Shown: positions 11,640 through 22,270 of the stretch, piece by piece
How positions within the stretch are numbered: position 1 is the stretch's first letter
Layout of the letters: every line of letters starts with the position of its first letter
Source: Phorcus lineatus
Taxonomy: Eukaryota > Mollusca > Gastropoda > Trochida > Trochidae
Direction of reading: 5' to 3'
Length of the DNA: 64,000 bases
Assembly (NCBI GenBank): GCA_921293015.1
Contig: OV121097.1
Location: 26,075,429-26,139,428 of the forward strand
Notes under the pieces: model-generated
Databases searched by the model: none
What the model saw: the letters and a program-made list of their open reading frames with translations, nothing else
What the model was told of the DNA's origin: nothing
Translations under genes and position numbers: made by a program

Positions 11640-12990
11640 TTTTGAACGTGCTTATGTTCGTATTTAATACTGACTATAAACTATGTCTACAACTTTCCAA
11701 ATGACACCGACAAACATTTAAAATAATTTTCCCCTGAAATTCGATAGTTGCAAACTATATTCATAACGACATAATGACATCTACAAAACGATAACACTGA
11801 TAACTGAGTACGTTGGTAGAGTAATATTAATATGAAACTTGTCTGTTTTAGCACTGATTTCATCTAATGGTGTCATATTATGAAAGCAATTTAACAGTGT
11901 GAAACAGATAGGTCCTTATGAGATGTTCAGAGCAGTACCACCCATGGTTCGCTAGTTCCAGCCCATACTCGCAGGTTTCACCGCAATACATAGCCACAAT
12001 GGTGTTGCGGGCTTTCCCCCTGCAATACTACTAGCAGGCGCGATATAAGTTAAATGAAGTAAAGCAATATAAAGAACTTGCTTCCAAAAATCAAAGATTA
12101 CAAAAAACAATTAAAAAAGATATTTCTAGTAGAGAATTTCGTTTCCAAAAGAAATAATGAAATAGAAAAACTCAATTATAAGTGGTGTCCACTCGCCCCA
12201 TTATTCAATAGCTAATTGCAATTGCATTCTGAAATGAATAATTCTTTAACTTCTTCTATTGTAATACCTATAAGTTTTATGATGTATATAATTGACTATG
12301 TAACCATAGGAAACAATAAAACAAAATTAATGCTTATCATACACGAATTCATTGCTGTCATGGTTCAAATAGCTTGTTGACATGTCTGAGAGGGCGGTCG
12401 AGTAGGTATATAGGTTATATTAGTTTCATCCGTTTCATCATATACTGGGTATAATATAACAGTATAACAGTACGACAATATAACAGGAATAAGACAAAGA
12501 AGACAGGGTTGGTAGATCATTTGTAGACTTGGAAACATGGTTAAGACGACATCAAAAGGATTTATAAGACTTCCCAAGATTATAGATAAATGATGGAAAA
12601 TCAATACTTGTATAAATATTACAACAACAAAAGTTGTACATATTTCAGGAATCATAGTCAAAGTAAAGGATATAAAAAAACGGTAAATTAATGTCATTTA
12701 TCTATAAGAAGGAACACAGTTTTCAAAACCATAAAGTTAATAATCGTCTCTGCAAAATCTCCACAATTTAGTCATCTTCCTCATCTTCAAATGCCTACAG
12801 GGAGTAGGGCTCCTGCACACAAAAAAATGCTATAATGAGAATGAAAGTGTGTCGAAATGCTTTCTTATAACAAGAAGTTCATTGCTTTAGTGAAATAATT
12901 TTTGTTTACGCATTGACGACTGCGTTCAATCGTATGAATGCTTTGTGTTCATATAATGCAATCTTTGTGAATATATGAAAATCCTTCTTA
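11640..12990. repeat. Duplicated block P, copy 2 (partner 9490-10400)
   Basis: It is longer than copy 1 because it carries the SINE-like insert at 11926-12070 and additional AT-rich sequence around 12080-12460. The order of shared anchors is the same, and homology resumes at 'CAGGAATAAGACAAA' near 12484. A 110-codon minus-strand frame (12365-12697) falls here but is not open in copy 1, arguing against coding. Confidence 0.8.
11926..12070 (+). mobile_element. SINE-like insertion inside block P copy 2
   Basis: A markedly GC-rich segment runs from about 11926 to an A-rich end ('GATATAAGTTAAATGAAG'). It contains GGGCTTTCCCCCTGCAATAC followed by a CTAGCAGGCGCGATATAAG tract. It interrupts homology between the two P blocks exactly after the 'GAAACAGAT' anchor, which supports insertion after the duplication. 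The tRNA-derived head is not clear, so the class is inferred from size, composition and the A-rich 3' end. Confidence 0.45.
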
Positions 12991-14049
12991 AATACACACG
13001 CGCATCAAACGCATTCCATAATAAGCTTAAAATTTTTCAATTTCACATACACAGTCATTAATAATATTACCAGAGAGATGGAATTACGTTACCGTCTTGT
13101 TCCAGGCACTTTAAACACTGCTAACAAAGGATGATCGACATTATCTCTATAAAATATCACAAATAAACATACATAGGAACATGAGGTTTCTCTGAAAACC
13201 TAAAAACTGGGAAACGAGAAGCTCTTTCAAGGAAAACCGACATGTTTGCTTCATTATCAATCTCAACATGTTACATCAATTAGTAACGGTTGGTAGGATA
13301 TTGGACAATTTAAGAAAATACAAGACACCTCTGGTTCCGAGCAAGACGAAGGCCTATATTTGCTTGCATTACACCAACGTCTACGCATTCATTGACAATA
13401 TAGCTGCATTGGTCGGTGTGTTGGTTATGTTCCCATGCATCACAAAACTTTAAGTATAAAATAACAGAGCTATTGGACTGCTTCGTGGACATTTGCTTAC
13501 AACTAAACGTTAACATATTGCCAATGTGTGTCACTAATGCTTACGATCACAATTATGCAGGCTTAAACCTCTCAGGACGACATTATCATATCTTGGCGTC
13601 GTAATCCAATGTTGTTAAGCTTAAAAGCTTTCTGAATGAATCTATGTGTGAGCTGTTAGTTGATTTCCGTGATGGAGATGATCGATGACAGCCTTGCCAT
13701 TGCTCTCTGGGAAAAGCATATTCAATCTGAGATCAAAGTTACGGAAAACATTGTTTAGAATCATAAAATCATAAGATGGATAAAATAATGTTCTGGTAGG
13801 TTGTTATAAATACAAAAAATCTCTCTGAATTTTTTTTTATTAACTCCTTGTTTTATGCCACCTTTGAATATCGCATACGCTTTTTCAAGTAAAGTTTTTA
13901 AACTGCAAAAGCATTAACCAATTGTATGTCATGAAAATTGCAAATGTCAATTTCATTACACTCAACCTTGGTCAAAGTATTTACATTAAATCGGTCAATA
14001 TTCTCAAAATTGAAATTGTTTACCATTGATCTATATTTTTATATATTAT
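12991..14049. other. Non-coding stretch upstream of the splice-like site
   Basis: Several overlapping 60-74 codon frames occupy both strands between 13268 and 13604, which by itself argues against coding. No repeat or transposon end was recognised. The last 100 bases become increasingly pyrimidine-rich. Confidence 0.5.
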
Positions 14050-14120
14050 TATTTATTCCCCTTTCTTTTTCCTTTTCAGGTAAGTAAATGTTTGAATACT
14101 TCAAAGAAGGTTGGTGAGTA
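14050..14120 (+). promoter_or_regulatory. Candidate recursive (ratchet) splice site RS1
   Basis: A long pyrimidine tract (about 14057-14076) ends in CAG at 14077-14079, immediately followed by GTAAGTA at 14080-14086: a near-consensus 3' splice site fused to a near-consensus 5' splice site. This is the form described for recursive splice sites in long introns of flies and vertebrates. A second 5' splice-like sequence, GTGAGTA, begins at 14114, which would define a 34-nt RS-exon (14080-14113) or a microexon. No gene has been identified to use it, so function is inferred from sequence alone. Confidence 0.5.
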
Positions 14121-17100
14121 ACGAAAAATGTTTTAGATATTTATTTTGCAGTTGGTCTGTGTCAATGGTTGTACATGAATATGTTTGTATAATTAGATAG
14201 GATGTAAAGATCCTTCCCGCAGACTGAAGTTTCCAAATAATATCTACATTGATAATTTTGAATGAATAGGATTCGTACATTGATTAAAACAAAGAACATT
14301 TCCTGCCGCGGTAATTTATGATTCGAATCAATGAGGCAAAACCCTCTTAGTTGATGAATGGATAATTTGATGTACTAATGTATATTTAATGAAAATGGTC
14401 AAATCCGTTCATGATTTTGAATTGTACTCACTAATCTACTTTTCATGTTATTTTATTTACAAAACAGTCTTGCGTGTTCAGTTCTCGTTTTTCGATTTTT
14501 TATTAATCTTGTTTGCATTCTGTAGAGTCCAGTCAGCACATTACCGAGTCAAAAGCTGCTTACATCCTTTGCGCATTAGTTGGGCGTGTAATATTAATGT
14601 GACAGATATACGTTATTGGCACTGATACCATCTAATGGTGTCATACTGAGAATGTAATGTAACGCATACGCTGGTATTGGAACAGATAGTTCCACAGGAA
14701 ATAGATGTTCTTGTGATTATTTCCGTGATACGTTTGCTAGCGTTATTGAGTGTTGTGTTTTAAAATCCGATTAAATGATACAGTCCAGTTGGAGTGAAAT
14801 ATATTTTCATAATACATATTTGTGTGCTATGTATATCATATTTATCAAGGTTGCTCCTTGTCATAGCTAAACTTGTAGATAGCAGTTACAAATATAACAG
14901 TATCAGTTCAAATAGAAAATATCTATGATACCTGACAATAGTTAAAGCTTATACTGTTAAAATGACGATACTTCTCAAGCTTTGTACAGCAGATCGTAAT
15001 TTAAAAGGATAAAACAATTTAATGGACTGGTATGGTAACATCCATTTGAATGATCTTCCATCTTACAAATAAATGTAGTTTTGATTAGGTCACTGCTTAA
15101 TTTTAGCATTAATGTATTTAAAAAAATTCAAAGTTGTGTCTAATAAGTAATACACAATAGCTGATGAGACTATTAAAGATAAAGAGATTGAAAATTTTGA
15201 AATTTAAGAGATTTGAATAATAAAACGATAAAACAAGAGCATTTTTATAGTCCTCAATCAGAGTCATTATCTTATTGAAGCAATGTTTGTATGCCATGCA
15301 TGAAAACAACTTAGGACTACCAAAAGGAAACACTGAAATTTTGTGAAACCGTGATTTCTTCCATGACGTTCCATCAATTGTTCTGACACACCGTTTTATG
15401 TTATAAAGTAACACATTCTATTTCATGTCTGTGTCGGACATTTGAAATTTCAGATCATTAAGGATCTCTAATCACCATGTCCAGATTATTATCCTGATCT
15501 TGTTTACAAATAGTGACAATTAGATTGTTAAAGCACGATGATTGTTATTGTAGACTAAGTCAATATCGTTTCCTATCTAGCCCCATGCAAATATTATCTT
15601 TCCGTTTGACTTAGACAGCATAAGGGATGGCCTTATTGACATATTGAATAAATATTTGTACTTGCGGCGAAAAAACTTTTTGATTTCGATGTCTGTAACA
15701 CGATATTTTTTTATAAACACTTTATAGGTTTTTATAAAGATACTGCTTTTATACCTACCCTTTACTTACAATCAATTCTGACAAGACATGAACCAATGTA
15801 CCAATGTTGTCTTACATGTAAACATGACCATGCTCTGGAACGTAAATGATCATTATTGAATATATCAGATTGACTCGTGGATAGAGATATCTTGAAGCTG
15901 GTATTGTCTTGGCCATGTAGTGTTAACAATCATGGAATATACAGAATGAAATTGAATATGTTTAGAACTTGATTACCAGAATGAACACATTTTCAAGCTT
16001 TACACTCATGTATCGTGTATGACACCTAGATTTTCCTATGGTAGAGCTAAAATCATTTCGAAAATCGCGTTCAATATATTGGTCATATTTGAATAGTAAC
16101 TGCGCTTTTCTTTAAAGGATTACCTGTTTTAATCCCTAATATCCCAAGAAAATCATACTCTTAACCTCAACATCATTTAGCTAAGTGGCTCCACCAAAGC
16201 TTTTGGAGACTATATCTGTTATCGTGAGCGGAAAACGAAGTGATTTAAATTTGGAATTCTGATTCTATCTAATGACATATTGGGAGAGCTTTGCCTGATA
16301 CAGGGGAGCAGATGTTCAATGTTATCGGACAGAAAGGACGTCACGTTCCGTGCGATGATAACACTAATGAGTCGACATAATGAAGTAGGTAAAATTGTAC
16401 TGTATAATGTGTTTGAAAGAACTTATTCGGAATTTAAATCTATATTTTATTTTATAGCTTGATAATTGTTAAACAGCGAAAAAGTTAAACTTATGACAAA
16501 CTTGTAAACGCTACATATACAATTGTAACTCACTTAAATGTTATGGTGCAGGTAACGAAAACATTTACAGACAATGCAACCATCTATGGTAACATAGCAT
16601 TGAAATAATTTTCTCAGAAGTTCAGTATCTTTGTAAATAGAATATCACATAAAATGAAGATGGATATTGAGATATATTGAATGTTCTAATATATGAAATA
16701 ATAGAAAATGAATGTAGAAAACCATTGGTATTCATCGAAAACGCAGATATTCATAAATGTTTCCCTTTCTGTAATTTGCAATAAATATAACGATAATATC
16801 TTATGATATATAACTTTGTCATTAAAAAGTGAGTGAAACATGGTATAAATAATCGGATTACATAATTAAACAAGATAAAAATATTAACCTTGTCCTGGAC
16901 TCTTGTCACAATGATTGTGCTATCAAAATGGTCGGCCTTTTAACGTTATGCTATGAAAACGGCAGTCGAGATACCATTGGCATTAACATGGTCACAAAAT
17001 TGGACAAAGCTGGCAAGTTCACATGAAACTAAATCACAGCAAAGTTTGTGATATCTACTAAAAAATAAGAATTTGAATTATATCTGTGCGAAGGGCACAA

Positions 17101-17848
17101 TTGTTAGTTATGGTACTCGAAATTTTGAACCCTTTTGAAGTGACTCTCCCGGGCTATTCATCGTCAGTCATCATAGGACTGTTTTTCAAATCAACCAATG
17201 AGAATCAAGAATAATATTACAACAGAGTTTGTTGCATGACCATTATGCAATGAGTAAATATTGACAGTATAGCATTAAATTGATAATTTAATCATCTGAA
17301 ATTACAATGCTGTCTTTAACTTTCCTGACGACCGGTGGCAAGTTCTTTCCCGACCATTTGGCTGTTACGTTGTGACATTTGACATTTCAGAATACGGCAA
17401 GGTAGGTCTGTACGATTGTTGTAATTCGAATTAATGTGTCTGTTTACATTCACTGAATGAGATTCTATGACTCACCTTATTCTACTAATTAAATCACAAA
17501 AAACACACATAACTAAACGTTGTCTGATAGTTTGGGATTGAGACTTGGTTAAAGATAAAATCAAATGTCTAATATTTTGTACATTCCTCCTGTAATGTTG
17601 TACCATACTTTGCTCTTGATTGAAAGATGCTTTAATCATTTTCTAGACAAGTATTACATAGGTAGCTCGGCTAGTGTCAAAGCCTATACATCTTGTTACT
17701 TATTTCTGAATGAAACGGTAGTTCTATCCTCTTCGAATTTTCAGTTTAAAGTATGCAACATTTGATTCAACGTTTAAATACTATGGTTCACTACGACAAC
17801 ACAATAGCTTTTAGCAGGAACCTGGGCACAGCTAATATCATCGAGTGA
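14121..17848. other. Non-coding stretch, one possible decayed repeat fragment
   Basis: A short tract near 14625-14640 (CCATCTAATGGTGTCATA) resembles block P, and the region around 16250-16320 is more weakly similar. Open frames do not exceed 98 codons (15118-15414, minus) and show no recognisable motif. No RNA gene seen. Confidence 0.45.
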
Positions 17849-17996
17849 CTTATAGAGATTATTACCCGAGGAAGTGTGTCATATGACTTTTACGAAACGT
17901 GTATTATCCGAGCGAGAGCGAGGGTTATACACTAATCTGCACGAGTTTCGTAAAAGTCATATGACACACTTCCGAGGGTTATAATTTCTTTATAAC
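17849..17996. mobile_element. Fold-back element FB2 with nested inner palindrome
   Basis: The left arm (about 17849-17899) and right arm (about 17944-17996) match almost perfectly through GAAGTGTGTCATATGACTTT and TACGAAAC, with one small indel near the outer end. The centre holds a second, smaller inverted repeat (GTGTATTATCCGAG against CGAGGGTTATACAC) around a GCGAGAGCGAG core. A pair of TGACGTCA octamers lies about 65-90 bases to the right. Confidence 0.9.
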
Positions 17997-18059
17997 TGAT
18001 TCTATTTCATTTTAAACTCACGGAATGCGGCCTGCTTCCTTTCCGGCGGCCCGCTACAG

Positions 18060-18090
18060 TGACGTCACGAACAATGGTTTTATGACGTCA
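18060..18090. promoter_or_regulatory. Paired TGACGTCA (CRE/ATF-type) octamers
   Basis: Two perfect palindromic octamers at 18060-18067 and 18083-18090 lie 23 bases apart, centre to centre, in a CpG-richer patch just right of FB2. The octamer is the classical CREB/ATF site. Occupancy or function here is unknown, and the pair may be part of a transposon. Confidence 0.5.
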
Positions 18091-18135
18091 CAGACGAGGT
18101 GATACGGTAACTCGCTCTGAAACAATCGTTGCTAG

Positions 18136-18947
18136 GAAAAAGTGATATGTGCACATGTGCTCATATTGAAAATATGTCACTGCTTATGATTAACCATATG
18201 GGTAATAAACATATTTATTTCATCACGAGTGGCGCAATCATATAATAACGTATAATTAGAAGTCAAAATGAATATTAATCTTTTTTTAAAAGGATCCTTT
18301 TTTTCTAAATATTCTGACCTCCAGCATGATAATAACAATTATCTCTTCCTGGGCTTTAAATATAATATCAGCCCTCTGCCAACATTATTTAGGTTTAGAT
18401 TTTTTAAAAAGCTTAAAAGAAATTCTTAAAAAGGCATTTCGTTTAAAATTGTGGTGCTTAATTGGACTGTGTGAAAAAGGATGATATATTTATGATTTCA
18501 GATGATTATTTAAGTGCCTAGTTATTTCATTTACAAATACATTTCTATGTTCTATATATTTACATTAGTAATTGTTCTTTCTAGAATGTTGTGAGAATCA
18601 GTGTAGAAATGTTCTGCAGTCGTAAATGAGATATTGTGATATTGCTAATCATACGACTGTCATTTTGACAAAATTGATTATCGCGAATTTGAAAATATTT
18701 AAAAATAGTGGCTGAAGTTATATTTTTAAGCATTTAAAACAAATTTTATCATTAATGTTCTTTCAAATGCGCAAAAGGCCAACCATATAACTACTGTATA
18801 ATGATGGGGCGCTTAATATGTTTTATTGTGTATTGAGCTATATTTTTGTTTTAATTGCAGAACTACTACTAGCAGATAAGATTCATGCTTGGTTAAAATT
18901 AGGATATGTTACTTCTTTGAGTGACATTTTTTAGCAATTGGAAGCGA
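18136..18947. other. Non-coding stretch, nothing recognised
   Basis: Very AT-rich. No open frame above 60 codons, no repeats and no RNA gene recognised. Confidence 0.55.
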
Positions 18948-19140
18948 ATGAATACAAATATTTATGTATGACAACTTCTTTATAATGAGATTGCGGCGTT
19001 TCGATACAGATTCTTGTATCGTTGTCAAGCGTGACATTTCCTCCATATGCCATTCACGCTTGACAAGGATACATGAATCTGTATCGAAAAGTCGCAATCT
19101 CATAATAAAGACGTTGTCATCCATAAATATTTGTATTCAT
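18948..19140. mobile_element. Fold-back element FB3, two ~88-bp arms
   Basis: The left arm begins ATGAATACAAATATTTATG at 18948 and the right arm ends with its reverse complement at 19140. The arms keep pairing through GAGATTGCG, TTTCGATACAGATTC and TTGTCAAGCGTGA with roughly 10% mismatches, closing on a short loop near 19040-19052. Both strands therefore carry nearly the same 62-71 codon frame (18909-19124 minus, 18964-19152 plus), which is a consequence of the palindrome and not a gene. Confidence 0.92.
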
Positions 19141-19279
19141 AGGATATATTAATCTTTCCCGATGCGGTTATCAAGGCGACTGTACTGTACTTTAGTATGT
19201 TCCAAGTTAACTGTGGTTTCACTCATTATGTTAATATGTAAATGCAAGCAGGTATCGGTCTTTCTTCAAGACAAACATT

Positions 19280-21080
19280 CTGCAACTGGAGCTACTGCTG
19301 CCGTTGTCAGTTAATGTACACATGTCTGCTCACGAGTTCACGATGATTAGGGTCACGTTATAAATACCAACTGACATATCGAACAGTAACTGCAGAGGTA
19401 TCTGTCTTAATGTCCTTTTCCGAGGTATAATTATCTTCTTTAAGATTAGAAAAAGCAAGGCTAATGTCTCCCTTGCTGCAGAACAAGCCATTTCTTGGCT
19501 CCATATGAGGGCCTAATTTTCGATTCTGATACAAACATTCATCAACTTAGTTTCATATGACCAATGATGTGACGTTAACTTTTGTAAAGTCTTAAAACTA
19601 TGTGAAAGTTAAATGTGATTGATTAAGCGCTTTTCAACTTAGTCACTTGAGTAAAGAGCGTTTGCCTTATCATCGATTTTGATACAAACATTTAACAACT
19701 TTGTTTCATATGACCAATGAAGTGACATTAACTTTTGTAAATTCTTAAAACTATGTGAAAGTTAAATGTGATTGATTAATCGTTTTCCCACTGAGTCAAC
19801 TGCGTGAGGAGCTTTAACTTATAGTCAAATGATTACTTAACCGAAACTTTCGACGTGATAGCTATGGTGATCAGAATTCATCCCATAAAACGACAATCTG
19901 AACAATCTGGAAAGGCTCTTGATAAAGCAAGGATTTTTTGCGCTTTTCACAAAACAAGTATTCTATTTCTTGCATTGGTATTATGTGTTCGCTTAAATAA
20001 ACTGTCAATAATGATAAACTATGCATCAAAATTTTATATTAACAGAGGTAAATATTAAACAGATATATACGTAGATGTATATCTATAGTTCACGTCCATA
20101 CTGATCATTTACACAATTGTACAAAGAAGAATATTTATCTATTCAGACCTCAAAGACTTTGAGCGGATTGAAAATTAATATTCACTGAATTGTTCGTCTA
20201 ATGAAAAGCAGAATCCGGAAATGAGTTAGTGCCTTGCATCAAATACTGTGTGATTGTATTTCTTTCTTCCTTTCGAAAAGGATCCCTTATGTCAATGACA
20301 TACCAGTTGTATATTGCTGTTTCCAATTAATACAATTGACCCTCATTGTGGACTCTTCGTCTTCGTATAAAACGCTAACATGAAATGGCTTTTATTCGAA
20401 TGGTTAACTGTGTACAGATTGGTATTAGTCATTCATTGAATGTTCTTTAGGGCATGGCACGGAATTAATATTGCAGGCAATATTGAATTGACACGTGTTT
20501 AAACAAATGAATTGAATTTACCTCTCCTCACTACAAAGTCAAACGATAAGGTAAAATTGCAACATTTTCAGTCGCAAGAACATAACAAAATTAGTGTAGT
20601 GGTTATGATTGTTATTTACAAAATAGAATTGGTAAAATATTTGATGTAAAATTAAAATAGTATATGAGTCATATGTTGTCAATTGACTAAAGCTCAAAGT
20701 TAATCATTGTTCATACGCGCGTTCAAATGGTCCCGATCATGTTTGTACAAAATGTATGGTCATCGGAGAGTGCCTGGTATCAAATATCGTCTGTTTACTT
20801 GAATAAGTCAAGTATATAAGTGTAAGACTAGTATAAATTGCAAATATAATTCAGTACACTGTATAGTTATCACGTGATACGAAAAGGAAAATGATGAGTT
20901 CCATAACTGACGATGCAGATTTTCTGGGCACGGACATTAAATATTCACAATGTGGGAATAAGCCCGCTGTTAATGTCATTATTTACCAGCACGAGTCGTG
21001 TGAGCACTGGCGTCACAATATCACAACAAAACTTTATTGCTCTTGCTTTATTCAACTAATAGAGGTTACACTTCACGAAG
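19280..21080. repeat. Segmental duplication, copy 2 (partner 3080-5060)
   Basis: It shares the three ordered anchors of copy 1, at about 19320-19430, 20180-20340 and 20890-21060. It additionally contains a 153-bp tandem dimer at 19515-19825 that is absent from copy 1. The frame at 20891-21088 (65 codons) spans the last anchor but is not open in the other copies. Confidence 0.65.
19515..19825. repeat. Tandem dimer, about 153-bp unit
   Basis: Unit 1 starts near 'CGATTCTGATACAAACATT' at 19521 and unit 2 near 'CGATTTTGATACAAACATT' at 19674. They stay collinear through 'TTTCATATGACCAATGA.GTGAC', 'AACTTTTGTAAA' and 'AAAACTATGTGAAAGTTAAA'. Identity is about 90% by eye, so this dimer is younger than the surrounding segmental duplication. 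Confidence 0.93.
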
Positions 21081-22213
21081 AATGTTAATTAAGTTTTATG
21101 TTGTAAAAACAGACCATCGTTATATTCGTATATGAAATGCGTTATATAGAAAATATACTATCAATTGCCAATGTGAACATTTATAAGTAAAATGATCAAA
21201 ATTCCGTCAACAAAATTCGTAGTTTTTGGGTGCTAAAGGAACAAAAAAAGAGATGGTATTTTGAAAATTTAAGAGAACAACTCAATGACTCATATCGCTG
21301 ATACATGTACACTAAAATACTGCTGACAACTCTAACCGTTAAAGCGCTCTCGCTCAAGCAATTACTCAAATCTCTGATGATAAATCACATCATGATCAGA
21401 TCCTGACACCGTTTCAATGAATAAGACAGACACGGGGAAAATGAAAAGCCGATAACGTTTATCAGTGCATTGTTTGCAACGTTAAAGGGCTTAGGTCCAT
21501 ATCAGTGTTACTAAATTGCATTTGCGGCATACCATGTCGTTCCGTTTCATACCGTGCAATAGGAAGTAGATTGCTTTGAGACAAAGGAAACGCAGCAATA
21601 CTTCCAATGTGTATTCCTGGTCATATTTGCCTCTCAAGTGAATAAGTGAATCATTTCTTATCACTCTGTAGTCACCCGAACATAATCAGTATGTCCGAAC
21701 GTAATCGTTTCTCGTCACTTACCAGTTCCCAATAGATCTTGTGTTGATGTTTACCATTACCAAAGCCTAAAAAGTCCTGAAAAAACGAAAAAGGGGGGAA
21801 AATAACATTGCTCTTATGATTATCAAACCTAAGCCAATTCCTTGATAACGATTCCTAGGTTTAACAAATGAGCATACAATGACAAACTTTCTTTATTGCA
21901 TAATTGCTTTTAAAAGTAAAATATATAATCAGAATTAAGACTACAAAACTATACCGTAAGAGCTTAAGTTTACACAGTAAATATCCTTATGTGGCTTCAT
22001 TGAGGTTGCTACAGGCTTGTTACTTTGAATAAGGTATCTACGACGATGGTCAATAGGTAGATAAAATATACCCCTCATATATTCAAATATTTCTAGTAGG
22101 TACTTGTGCAATCATTTTAAAACGCAGGGAAGCATTGTAAAATTTGTTTGATAAAATAATCGAAATGTTGGTCTCAGTTTGTAACCGCTCGATTTTGGCT
22201 TTTGGTAAACGTG
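21081..22213. other. Non-coding stretch, nothing recognised
   Basis: AT-rich, with no open frame of note. Short G- and A-runs near 21790 are the only compositional feature. Confidence 0.55.
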
Positions 22214-22270
22214 TCTAAATAGTCTGTGGTCTTAGTCAACAAAGAAATCTAAATAGTCTGTGGTCTTAGT
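22214..22270. repeat. Perfect 23-bp direct repeat, 34-bp period
   Basis: The 23 bases beginning TCTAAATAGTCTGTGG occur identically at 22214-22236 and 22248-22270, separated by 11 bases. The perfect identity indicates a recent local duplication. Confidence 0.95.

Noticed and set aside
12365-12697. 110-codon minus-strand frame
   Set aside because: It lies in duplicated block P copy 2 and the paralogous sequence in copy 1 is not open.
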